Origin: Rhizaria sp. SCN 62-66
Lineage: Eukaryota > Rhizaria, unplaced
Direction: 5' to 3'
Assembly (NCBI GenBank): GCA_001724265.1
Contig: MEDY01000033.1
Coordinates: 62,001 to 126,000, forward strand
Length of the DNA: 64,000 bases
This document shows positions 33,501 to 43,971 of this stretch, in pieces (position 1 is the first letter of the stretch; each line of letters starts with the position of its first letter). Under the pieces are notes generated by a model. That model was not told where the DNA came from. It did no database searches and saw only the letters and a program-made list of their open reading frames with translations. The position numbers and the translations under genes were made by a program.

Positions 33501-36500
33501 CAGTAGACGCAACAGCACTGTCAAGGCTAGCATTAATAGCTTCGATGTTATTACTCGTGTCGCTCTCAATAAGAACGTCATCGTGGTTGCTACTAACAGC
33601 ATCATCATGCGTGTCGTTGTTGCCGTCGTCGTCGTCATCATCGTCAGGCGCAAAACACTGTTCAGCAAGCGTCTCGCTAACTTGCGAACGGAACAGCTCG
33701 TGTGGTGACTGCAGCAAGTACGGCACCGGTGCGGGGAGATAGGGCGAAGGTGAGACCTCTAAGAACCTCGGGTGCCGGTCAAAGTGTTCCGAATTCCTAC
33801 TTGCCATCATGGATGAGCTCAGCGAAACTGTGACATCAGGATGAGCAAAGTCCGCATTAGGGTACGAGATGTTGTTACTACTGACATTGCTCATGTTGTG
33901 ATCGTAATGGGGGTTTTCGGGACCCGAAAGAGACAGGCAAACGCTCGTATTCGCAGGAACCGCATCAACAACAACAGCGTCCTTTGTGCTCAACGTGGCG
34001 TCTGCGGCACTGCTATGTGTGTTCGAACTACCCGTACCAGTATTTCTCCGAGGACTGGTGTTGCGGCTATTGTTACTCAGGTTCGCTCTTGTGATGGTGG
34101 CGAGAATCGTCATTGGTTCAACCGGGGCAGCAGCGGCGGCGGCGTCTGTCTCGGAGTTGCCTGCAGTCATCATAGCCCCGCTGTCGCTCACGCTTGCGCC
34201 GCTGTCACCGCCGCTGACGTAGGCAGCGCTCACACTCCTCGCGCTGGCGTTGCTGCCGCTACTGCTGTTGCTGTTGCTGCTGCCGTGGGTGTGATTGCTC
34301 GCGGAAGATGAACTGTCAGCAGCAACAATCGGAGTAAGCCCGCCCCCGCGGCAGTTTGCACCGGCAGTCAAGACGACGGCGGGTGCGGGTGCAGGGCCGG
34401 GAGACATCAGCGACTCCAGCTGCATCCGCCGCGACATCGGCTCCTGTTGGCCGCGGCTGCTGTCGCTGTGTTCGTCCAACGTTGTCAGCGACAATACAGG
34501 CGATTGCGGCGAGTGCGACTGCTGCTGTTGAAACACACGGACACGCACAGGTACACCATTGCTCCGCTGTTGCGTGTCTGGCAGAAACAATGTCTGGTCG
34601 TTGCCGTCACCGTCCGTGGTGTTCGTATTTGCATCAATGTTGGAGTGAAGCTGCGCGTAATACTGCGGCGGCGACATCGCGGTGCGGCGGCGCAAATTAA
34701 GCTGCATTTGCAGCTGCGGCGGCGAGTAGCCAATCTCTTCTTCGCTGTCAATACCGACGCCGGACCCCGCCGTGCCAGGACTGGAGCCGGCGGCGGAGCT
34801 GACAACGCGACCGCTGTGGAACGGACACGGGGCCGCGTTAGCGGCGTTCGCCCGCAGACGGCTGTTGTCGAAGTCGACCGCGGGGGACGCAAGGATAGTC
34901 ATGTTCGCGCCGTTTAAGCTCGTCAAAGTCACCTGGTCGCCGGGGCTGTGCTCATCCTGCTCCAAGATGTAGTGTTGGTCGTCACCGAGGCTCGCAGCCA
35001 CCGTCAGGCCGACGCCGTCCGCCTGTGTCTTAGCGCCCGCGTCCGCGTTGCCCCCCACAGCCGCGGTTCCGCTGTCACAGTGGCTGTGCGGGTGGTGCGT
35101 GTAGGCGAGCGAGCGCACCGTCATCGTCGATGACAGCGGGCCGATGGTAGTCGCGCAGTCGCCGTCGCTGCCGATGGCGCTGTCGGCGCTACTCCCGGCG
35201 TTTCCGGCGTTGTTGCCGTGGTTGATGAGAGCAAGGGTGCGGCGGCATGTGCACGGGCAAGTGCACTGCAGCCCCGCGTTGTTGCTGCCGCCACCGGCGT
35301 TGCTAGCGCTGCCGGAGTTGGCGGACGTGCGGAGCGCTGCAAAAGGCGGTGACAGAGAGAGCACCGACGCAGGCGGCGCAATGCTAATCAGCGTGCGGTC
35401 GGAGCCAACGGGGCTGCTGCCGAACATTGACGGCGCGGGGCTGAAGCCCACGGTCACGCCGCCCTGGTGCGCCGCGGCGTCGCTGGTCGTCGCCGCGGGA
35501 CCGGGGGCAGTAGCGGGCACAGTCAGGCTCCCGGCGTTCGGGCGCAGGATGCCGCTGTTGCTACCACTGGCATTCGCGGTGATGTTGTCCGCGTTAGAGC
35601 CGATGAGTGCGTTGCTGGTGGGAATCAGCACCTGCAAGCCGGCCGTAATGGGGTTTGCAGTCGTGCGCGTGCGCGTCATTGGCGTTACACGCGGGGTCGT
35701 AGTCGCTGCAGCCGCGTCGGTGAACGTTGACGGAGAAGCGCCGTTGTTGTTAGCGCCGCAAGTCGCCGTGTCAGTGTCAGCAACATTGGTATTGTTTGAC
35801 GCGGATTTGTTGGGACTCGCACTCGCGCTTGCACTAGAGCTCGCGCCCGTGCTGAACTCGCTGTCTGCGGAGCTGCAGTTGTTATGGCTGTGAGACACAA
35901 ACCCTATGTTGCTCATAAAACTGCTCCGGTTGCTCCGGCTCTGCGTTTGGCTGCCGTGGCTCTGCCGAGCGTACGCCGTGTTCGAATTGGTTGCGCCGGT
36001 ATTGTGATTACTATTGCCATTGGTTGTGGCCGTCGGGGGACGGTAACCGTGACGAGGGCAGCTTGGACTGTACAGAAGGACCACCGCCGTCGTCCCCGCA
36101 CCAGCGCCAGCTGGCGCGCCGGCACCAGCGGCGGCAGCAGCTCCGGCGGCGTTGACGTCCGTGACCCCGGTGTTTTCGGCCGTCAATCCGGGGCGGTTGA
36201 GCGCAGGCGGGGAGACGCCGACCACGGAGGCGGGTCCCGGGGTTGACGCCGGCGCATGCAGGCGGCCGTGCGCGGAGGAGTAGTAGTGCGCGGACTGGCT
36301 ATGGGAAAATGGGGACGGGAAGCGCGCGCCTGAGGACGACGAAGACGAGAGTAGCGATGAGGACGATGATGAGAACGACGGCATGCGCGTGTGGTGGGGC
36401 AGGATGAGGTCGTTGCGGTACGAAACGTCGTCGCTCATCGCGTTGTTCGTGTTTTTGATGTTGACACGGTCCTCCACACCGCCATTGTCGTCGTCGTGAT

Positions 36501-39500
36501 GACCGTTGTTGTTGTTGCTCGTGTCGGGGGAACCGACAACGACGGTCTCAGCCTGGGCAGCGGCGGTGTTGACATTCGTGGTAATCACGTTGCTGTTGTA
36601 CATCACGTTGGTCCTGCTCCCGCTGCCACCGCTGTTGTTCAAGTAAGAGTCCGCGGTGTAGCGCTTGCTCCGGTTCCTGGTCAGAGTCGCGGCCGCAGTC
36701 AGCGTCGTCTTGGTCAGCGCGCCGTTCGCGGCCTCAGCACACGCAGTAGGCAGCGCGCCGATCGGCGGCGAAACCGCAACAGCAGGAATGTTAGCGTCCG
36801 GAGTGAGGGGACCAGGGTTGACCTGAGTCGCGTTGTCCCCGGCACCAACATCGCTAGCAAACCCCTGTCTTGGCGTCGCGCCGGCGCTGCCGGCAAAGTC
36901 CCCGCTGGCATTGAGACTGTTGCCGTTGGCACCCGCACTGTAGCCCTCGTCCTCGTCGTCCTCGGCCTCGCCAGTCGACCCCGTGCGCATGTACGGCGGC
37001 TGCAGGCGGCGCGGCTTGCCGACGTTGGCGACACTGAAGCTGCCGAGCTGCTGCAGCAACGCGTGTCGGTCCACGCTCCGCTTGCTCGAGCTCTTCTTGC
37101 CGGCGCCGCTGCTCTTGCCGCTGCCGCTATTGTTGCTGTTATTATCGAAGAGGTCCTGGGGCGGCGAGCTGAGCACGCTATCGGCGACTGTGCTGAAGCT
37201 GTTGCGCGGACTGCCCCGGTAAGGGGGATGCGCCCTCGACGGCACGACGATGATCGCGCTGTGTCGTGGCCGCGCGCTCATCGTGGCACCACCGCCAACA
37301 GTAGCCGTCCCTACATTTGTGGGAGAGGTCGGCGTCGCAGCTGCGGCGGTGGCTGTTCTCGGCAAGCCAGACGCAGTCACCGGTGACGCCGCCACACCGG
37401 CCAAGCTCACGGTAACGCCCTTGTCCGTGCCCGCAAGTGCGCTGATAACGACGCCCGACGTTGCAGCAGGTGAGACCAATGCGGCCGCGTTCTTCGCGTT
37501 GGCAGCACCAGCCCCATTCTGATTAAGCGCGTCAGCGGCGTAGCTGGGGTTATAACTGTGGTTATGCGACAGCTGAGTATGCGCCTGCATCATCGCGTGG
37601 TTGTGGCTGTGGCCGCGGTGGCCGTGGGCGGCCACGGGGGCGGAGCCGCAGCTTGCGTCAGAGTCACTGCAGCAGTCGCTCTCGTCATCGTCGTCATCTT
37701 CGTTGTCGAGCGCTCTATCGTCAGAGCTATCGCTTTCGCTGCCGCGGCGATACGTGCCGGCAACGCCCATACCGGTGTCAGCACAGAGGTTGAAACCAGC
37801 GCAGGCGCTGGCGCGAACAAGACCCGCAAGGGCGGCGCCGGTGGCCCCAGTGCCATCAGTGCCAATGCGAACGCGGTTGCGGGTGGCGCGCGGGTTTGCG
37901 TGCTCGCCGTCGCTGGCCCCCACCGCACTGGCCACGCAGCTGTGCAGCCCTCGGGCGCTGTGACCGCAGTCGCTGTGCAGCACGATGTCCCGCGCGCTGT
38001 CGAGGCCGCTGATGTATCCGCTGGCAAACCCGCTGTGAGAGCCGCCCGTGACATCCGGCGTGATGCCCGGTGTGATTCCCGGTGTGGTGCCAGGCGTGAT
38101 GTCGCTGGCCAGACCGAGGCTGCTCTGCGGCGCGTCGTGGTCGTGCGACGGGCCCGCCGCGTGTCTGCTCGGCTGCGTGCTGTGGGCGCCGCCGACGCTG
38201 CTGGCGGCGAGCGGCGCGACGCTGGCGCTGCCGCACACGGCGTCCACGCTGGGAACGGCGCCGGTGGTGGTGCTGGCAACGGCCCCGGCGATTGCGACTA
38301 CGCCGGGTGCCGCGCCTGCGCCGGTGAGAGCGTTCGCGCCGGTACGGCCGTCGGTGCCGGAGACTGTGACGATGCCGGTGGTGTAGCTGGAGTTGGTGCT
38401 CGTGGCACTGCTAACCGCGGGCTGTGCGAAGGCGGTGGGGCGGTGGAGGATCGCGAGGGAGACTGGCCCTGTCATGCTCAGGCCGCAGTGGGCGTCGCCG
38501 CTGTCGGTCGCGTTGTTGTTGTTGTTGTTGTTGGGAGTATTGTTGATGTGAGGATTAGCAATGAGTGTGCTGTTGTTGTGAGGAGTAGGAGTTGTGTCAT
38601 TCACGTCATCGTCCTCGTAATGCGTATCGTCCTCGTAATGCGTCCCGATGCGCGGTGCGAACGCCGTAAAGTGGCCGTGGAACGCGCCGAAACTGCCGAT
38701 ATTGTTCATGTAGCTACCATTAAAGCTGCTACCGTTACTGTAGTTGACGCAGTCCTGGGCGTTCATGCTCGTGTTAGCGGTGCTACTAGCCAGGTACTTG
38801 TTGATCGAGCTCAGAGACAGTGTCGACGCCGACATCGACACAAACGACATCATGCCGGTGACATCCGACTTGGTGCTCAGGTCGGCGGGCGTGCTCAGGA
38901 GGCCCCGGCTGTCGTCGTAGTCGAAGCCGCGCGCGCCGCCGCTGTCGTGCGCAGCACTAGCGCACCCGCTCGTAACGGCGTTGGGACCTGAGCGCAACGG
39001 GGAGTGCGCGTGCACCGACTCCGTGTCCGTCACTGCGGGCCCCGCGGACGAGTTATCGCCGGCTGCACTGGCACGTGACGCCGCCCCTGCTGTCGTCGTC
39101 GAGAGAGTGGGCGCGGGCGCGTTCGTGGATGCTGCAGTTATAGTGCCGGTCGTCGCTGTTGATGCGAGAGAAACGGCACCGCCGGAGGAGTCAGCGGGAA
39201 GTGACGGAAAGAGCTCGGTGGCGCCCGCAGATGAAGCATCAGCGCTAATAGACCCGGCTCCAGCGATGGACTTTCTGGTGCTTGATACGGTGCTATGGGA
39301 GTTGTCAGAGGCGACCATTGCGGCAGACCTGAGGAGCAACGGCCCCACAGTAGAGTCAGCGGCGCCCAAACCTTCATCAACGCCTGATAAGGCGGAACCT
39401 TTGTAGCAAACAGTGGCATGTGATGCGGTCAACACTGTGGTAGCTGCGTCGCAAGGGACAGAAATGGCCTGAGCGAGACGGGATGAAAAGGGGGGCACGT

Positions 39501-39660
39501 GTTTTCCTTGCCCCGAGATATCTTCCTGTAACTCGACATCCCTGGTCGACACATGACCTTCAGTTTGCGCTAAGGGACGTCCAAATGTAGCTGAAGATAG
39601 GTGGTGTCTTTCATGCGGATCTTGGAGAGACGCCAGGTGATTAGCGGCCGGGACTGACAT
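27550..39660 (-). CDS. Giant protein with C-terminal class I cyclic-nucleotide phosphodiesterase; two in-frame TAG codons
   Basis: One continuous frame from ATG 39660 to TAA 27552-27550, 4037 codons including the stop, interrupted only by TAG at codons 2136 and 3340. Under the standard code this would be three separate frames, the last with no ATG before the catalytic domain. Residues 1 to about 3380 are low complexity: Ser, Thr, Ala, Asn and Gly with Q and D/E runs. The PDE domain starts at about WDFDVFAIAAATHGRPL. It has YHNSIHAADV (about 3467-3476, first metal His), HDVGHPGVTNQFLI (about 3769-3782), YNDNAVLENYH, INAIMATDMKAH and IIHAADVSNP. The final signature is WYLQGDSEKALGLPVTPMMNRD with the invariant Gln in KAQKGFIDFF. 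All metal ligands appear intact, so cAMP and/or cGMP hydrolysis is expected. About 280 low-complexity residues are inserted inside the catalytic domain between the HNxxHA and HDxxHPG helices. Confidence 0.82.
29641..29643 (-). other. In-frame TAG codon 3340 of the giant PDE protein
   Basis: TAG lies between PLDSSRSS and SALDTDTTT. The frame upstream is open for about 3600 bases and the frame downstream contains the complete PDE domain. The first Met after this TAG is inside the conserved domain start (GSMYDWDFDVF), so initiation downstream would truncate it. Confidence 0.8.
33253..33255 (-). other. In-frame TAG codon 2136 of the giant PDE protein
   Basis: TAG lies between QAQAQAQVPS and PYEHVKTSHSRS, in the same frame as the 6.4-kb block upstream and the 3.6-kb block downstream. 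A 75-base segment starting GTACCG just before it and ending CCGCAG could in principle be an in-phase intron, but the donor is off-consensus and there is no pyrimidine tract. Confidence 0.7.
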
Positions 39661-40505
39661 TGGGAGTGTCGCGATTGGAAAAGTCGATCTCCAAGGCCAA
39701 CAACTCGAATTCTAATGACAGCGCAACGGCAACCGTGTTTTTGGCGTTTACCTACAATGTAAACGATAAAGAACAAAAACACCAATAGGAAAAGTGATGA
39801 CTTCAACAATGTTGGCGCATTTGACGTGGTAATCTCTAGAAAACTATTCTGCTGAGGCGTCCTTAAGAGAGTCCAACTCTAACTGCTCTGTGAGTTGTGA
39901 TCCAATAGAAATCTGTGCACATCCGACAGAGTCGCGTGTTAACATATGCAAACGTATAACACTTACGCACTCTAATTATAAGACATAATATAATCATGCT
40001 GCGTCCAGCTTATCCTCGTTAACTTGATAGATTCACTCAACCTCGATCAACCACTCCTTCTTGGCCCCTCTCTCTGGCTCAACGCCCGAACCCAAGCCGC
40101 AAGCCGCTCAAAAAGTGACGGCTGGTTGGGCTAACTCATGAGAGCTCACGGTCCTTCGGGCTGTCTCAATGAGCGGCCCGGTGTCTTTGAGGGCAACGTG
40201 TGAGACGTAGCAACAGAAAGACAATATTTGGGTAATTGTTACGCCATGTATAACTTGTTTAGTATTTGATGCCAAATCATCTTTTCTATTGACGTTGGTC
40301 CGACCTCAAAGTGCATGATCTTCGGTCGCAGCTTCACTCAGCTGCTAACACCACCCAGCGGGATACCTCCCATCGCACGCACAGCCACAGCTCAACTTCT
40401 TTGACAACTGACATCGGTCTTAGGCTAAACTTCATGATCTTACCTAACGAATTATGACTTCTTCTTTCTATTTTCCCTTGTCCTCCCCCCTTCACAGACC
40501 CTCTG
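39661..40505. other. Divergent intergenic region (PDE / mitochondrial-type gene)
   Basis: Mostly AT-rich, with a GC-richer island at about 40060-40190 that holds the hairpin listed separately. A strong pyrimidine tract ending TTCACAG at about 40492-40498, just before the next ATG, looks like a 3' splice site and could close a 5' UTR intron. Confidence 0.4.
40144..40174 (+). other. Hairpin-forming sequence in a GC-rich island
   Basis: GCTCA (40144-40148) pairs with TGAGC (40170-40174), and CGGTCC (40149-40154) pairs with GGGCTG (40058+100 to 40163, that is 40158-40163) around a three-base TTC loop, including two G-U pairs; six bases bulge on the 3' side. It may be part of a small RNA or chance. 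No known RNA family is recognised. Confidence 0.25.
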
Positions 40506-40916
40506 ATGCTGCGCCGTTCCCTCACCGCCGTCCGCGTCGCGAGCAAGGCCCTCCCCATGCCTGCCGCCATGTCGCTCCCTTCCGTCGTCGCCGTCCCCAA
40601 GCGTTTCGGCGGCCACGGCCACCACGACTCGCCCGCGTTCGAGAAGCTGTACAAGCAGATGGCGATCAAGGCTGCCGTGGACCCCATTCAGGAGGGCCAG
40701 CGCCCCGACGACGCCTACACTCCCGGCGACAACCTCGACCGCATGTCCGGCCCCCAGTCCCTGCTCTTCGGTCTCCGCCTCACCGGCTCCACGCTCCTCG
40801 CCTTTGCGGCTACGTTTGGTGCCACGCTGCTGTACACCGTGATTGAGGGCGAGCAGGCAGAGCTCCCGACGGCGCTCAAGGGCGCTGAGAAGCTCCCCGC
40901 CTCCCCCATCGCGTAA
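40506..40916 (+). CDS. Small mitochondrial-type single-span membrane protein
   Basis: ATG 40506 to TAA 40914-40916, 136 aa. The N-terminus MLRRSLTAVRVASKALPMPA is Arg/Lys/Ser/Ala-rich without acidic residues, a good mitochondrial presequence, followed by KRFGGHGHHDSP. The body has a charged helix (FEKLYKQMAIKAAVDPIQEG) and one hydrophobic segment (about residues 90-110). A short polar tail ends in ASPIA. Size and layout resemble small accessory subunits of respiratory complexes in the inner membrane, but I cannot name the family. A pyrimidine tract plus CAG stands seven bases upstream of the ATG, so a 5' UTR intron, or less likely an upstream coding exon, is possible. GTAAGT overlaps the stop codon; I see no reason to splice there. 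Confidence 0.65.
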   Translation: MLRRSLTAVRVASKALPMPAAMSLPSVVAVPKRFGGHGHHDSPAFEKLYKQMAIKAAVDPIQEGQRPDDAYTPGDNLDRMSGPQSLLFGLRLTGSTLLAFAATFGATLLYTVIEGEQAELPTALKGAEKLPASPIA

Positions 40917-42437
40917 GTGCGCCTGTCGGGATACGATCTCGCTAAACACATCACTCTGCGCGCCTCTGGTGATATGCGCCCCGGACGCGTCTTGTCAGCG
41001 TGCGTTTTGGTGTGGTTAGATATGCTACGTAGTTTGCAATAGTCACGGTAGTCTGTGATGAAAAACACAAAAACAACAATTACACAAGCTGTTGCTTTAA
41101 CTCTCTCCAGCATGTGCTGTTGGCTAAGAGTGTAGAGCGCAGCTCTAGTCCTATTTACAATGCAGCATCAACGCAGACGCACAAGTTAAGACACAACAGC
41201 ATCGAACGCTTGCTGTTTCTGACCTCGCATGTGCGATCTCTTTGTTGGTCACTGATTCTATATTCGCTTTATTTTTTTCGTTTTGAATCGACCGTGATTG
41301 CCCGCTCGCATTTATCTCGTCTCTGCCACAGTCTCGCGTTGCGCGATACCCCTCGCAATGCAGCTCAACGGCCACACTGTGCTCTATGTGACTGGAACAA
41401 ATGCGCTGATGACAGCGCGTGCGAGCAGCCGTCAAGTCTATTTTGGAGAGGATTGTGCGCGGGTCTCGTTTGCTCGCCGCGCTCTCATGTTTACATATAA
41501 TACATCTACTTTATATAAAATTATCACTCTGATATATCTTATATTTCGATCCTGTTTCGAATGGCTTCATATACAGTCGCCCTAATAGCTGTTTTAACTC
41601 GGCTTCGAGTCGCCAGTCGAGACTCCCTGTGCCCACGGTCCGATCGCGAGTGGCTTAGAGCTGATGGCCAGCCAGTGAGGCTGACCTCGAGCTATCATTC
41701 GAGATCGACGCTGTTCGACTCCCTTGTTTGCGCTGCAATTATAGTTGGTGAAACTACGAGTTGTTTTTGAAATGTGGGTAAAGTCAGCAGGAGATGGTGC
41801 TGTGGGTTTTCGCTCATACCAAGATTCGATCGACGATCGCGAGACACCTCGCTTGAACGGTTGCTTCAACTGGCCAGCACTTCCCACGCACCCTCAATCT
41901 CATGCCCATCCTAAAACACGCTAATGGCAGTCTATTCAATGCGTATAACGAGTGTTCCGCGCCTTTTCAGCTCCGTTACCCCCGAGTCAGGCCCCAGGGG
42001 CTGGGCACGAGGTCTCCAGTGTGTGGGTCGATCTCGACCGCGCCAACCCGCCTCTTCAGCCCCAGCACGCGCTCCTGACGCTGTCCAGCGCTCGGATCCG
42101 TCTGTAAGGACGTTTTAGGACATTGGCAATGCACTGCATGGGGCGGCATTACTGCTCAAATGTGTCGTTAGGCGTTGGGGACGATCGGGGTTTGATGTCT
42201 CGCGACCCACCACCAGTCGATAACGGCATCTTTCTTTGCCTTCATAGGCACCTTTACTGAACGATCATCCTAACTCCCTACTATTTCTAACATCGTCATA
42301 TCTCGTCATACGTATTGTTTTTCTTTTTTTGCTGCTTCACGTCTATTTGCCTCGCAAACTCCGGCCCCCTCCTCTTGCACGCGCCCGCCCTCGGCTTGGG
42401 TTCCCTCTGCGTTCCCACACCCTCGCCTCTCTCCAGC
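40917..42437. other. Intergenic region with no supported gene
   Basis: About 1.5 kb of mixed composition. I checked for tRNA-like box A/box B pairs near 41640-41730 but no cloverleaf forms. Open frames here are short, unconserved in appearance and unsupported. A pyrimidine tract ending CTCCAG just before the next ATG may be a 5' UTR splice acceptor. Confidence 0.4.
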
Positions 42438-43971
42438 ATGAGTCACATTGCTACCGAGCAAGGCACTCTGCTTGCCGGGCCTTCCGCCCCTAGCACTGCC
42501 CCTGTCTCAAGCTCTAACAACAACACTGCTCCGACGTCCACAGCGAGCTCGAGCTCCGCCGCGCCCGCCGCCGCCTCCGGCTCAACCTCGACCGCCGCGC
42601 CGTCGATGGCCCCGTTCCCCCCGCTTCCGGGCATCCCCGCCTACCCGGGCCCCACGGCCGCGCCCAGCCAGGCCCCGATCAACCTCGACTACAGCCGCGA
42701 GAAGGTCATCAGCCAGCCGCTGCCGCTCACGTCCTTCGGCTACCTCACAGTTACCGCTGCCACCCACATCGGCCGCCGCAAGAACCAGGTACGTCTCCAG
42801 TCGACGCAACAAAGACTCCACACATTAAATCTACTTGAATTGTTTGCCTTTAACTTACTGCTTCATTATATCACAGATATAGTAACAAACCCACTCATCT
42901 ATGTCTCCATATCTCTTCTAATACCGACGTCTCTCGCAGGAGGACCGCTTCATCGTCGCCCCGACTCTGATGAACGGCGAACTCTCCTTCTTCGGCGTTT
43001 TCGACGGCACTGTCCAGGAGCACGCCAGCGAGTGGGTGCATCGCAACATCATCCGCGTGCTCTACTCGTGCCCCAGCTTCATCGCCTTCGCGCAGCTCAC
43101 CCCCGAGGAGCGCTCCGAGTCCAAGGCGCGCGCGCTGCTGGCCCACGCCATCAAGGAGTGTTACGCCAGCACTGACGAGCAGCTGCTCGAGTTTTGCCGC
43201 GTCAACGACTATCACTACACGTCGTGCACGTCGATCACCGTGCTGCTGCACCACCCCTCGCAGACGCTGTATGTCGCGCACCTGGCCGACTCGCACGCCG
43301 TCGTGGGCATCCCCGCCGACCACTCGGGCCGCCTCGTCGGCCAGCTCCTCACGCTGCCGCACCGCCCCGACGACCCCGCCGAGCTGGAGCGCATCCGCAA
43401 CGCCGGCGGCTGCCTTGTCTACCTGCACACCAACAAGCCCTTCATCCGCGGCGGCGACTTCCACGCGCGCAAGCTCGCCATGCAGCTCAACTACTCGCGT
43501 GCCTTCGGCGGCAAGGACCTCAAGATGTACGGCCTCTCGGCCGAGCCCGACGTGCGCGTCATCGAGGCCAAGCTGCCCTCCAATGGCAATAAGCTCACCG
43601 CGCCCTCGGCGCGCTCCGGCGAGGACGTGCGCGCCCTCATCCTCGGCTCCGACGGTCTCTGGGACGTCGTCTTCCCGTCGGATGCCGTCAAGGCTGCCAG
43701 CTACCTCATGGCCGTGCACTGCGGCCGCCACCAGGCCATGGCCGAGGCCGAGGCCGCCGACGCCAACGCGGGCGCCGCGGGCACCAACGCGGCCGCCGGC
43801 GCGGGCGTTGAGACCGTGCGCGCTCGCGACGCAGAGTTCGCGCAGGCGGCGGAGCAGTTCGGCGACAAGCCATTGCTGACGCCGTCCGAGTACCTTGTGC
43901 AGCTGGCGCTGGAGAACCACGCCATCAAGGGCTCCAACGACAACGTCACCTCCATTGTCGTCTTCTTCTAA
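42438..43971 (+). CDS. Divergent PP2C-family protein phosphatase (2 exons)
   Basis: Exons are 42438-42788 and 42940-43971 (TAA), phase 0, donor GTACGT; 460 aa. The first 90 residues are Ser/Ala/Pro/Thr-rich. PP2C (PPM) motifs follow in order: NQEDRFIV spanning the intron, FFGVFDGTVQEHAS, ADSHAVVG, SRAFGGKDLK, LILGSDGLWDVVF and DNVTSIVVFF at the C-terminus. PPM enzymes are Mg/Mn-dependent Ser/Thr phosphatases. The core Asp residues of ED, VFDG, SDGLWD and DN are present. However, the usual DGHGG is DGTVQE and the usual RxxGD is RAFGGKD, so metal binding at the second site may differ. A similar FDGT form occurs in some protist PP2C-like proteins. An Ala-rich insert sits between the SDG and DN motifs. 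Active phosphatase or pseudo-phosphatase is open; the fold is secure. Confidence 0.88.

Noticed and set aside
40911-40919. GTAAGT overlapping the stop of the mitochondrial-type gene as a splice donor
   Set aside because: Off-consensus for this genome and no plausible downstream coding exon.
41640-41730. tRNA-like box A and GTTCGACTCC-like box B
   Set aside because: Stems do not pair on either strand.
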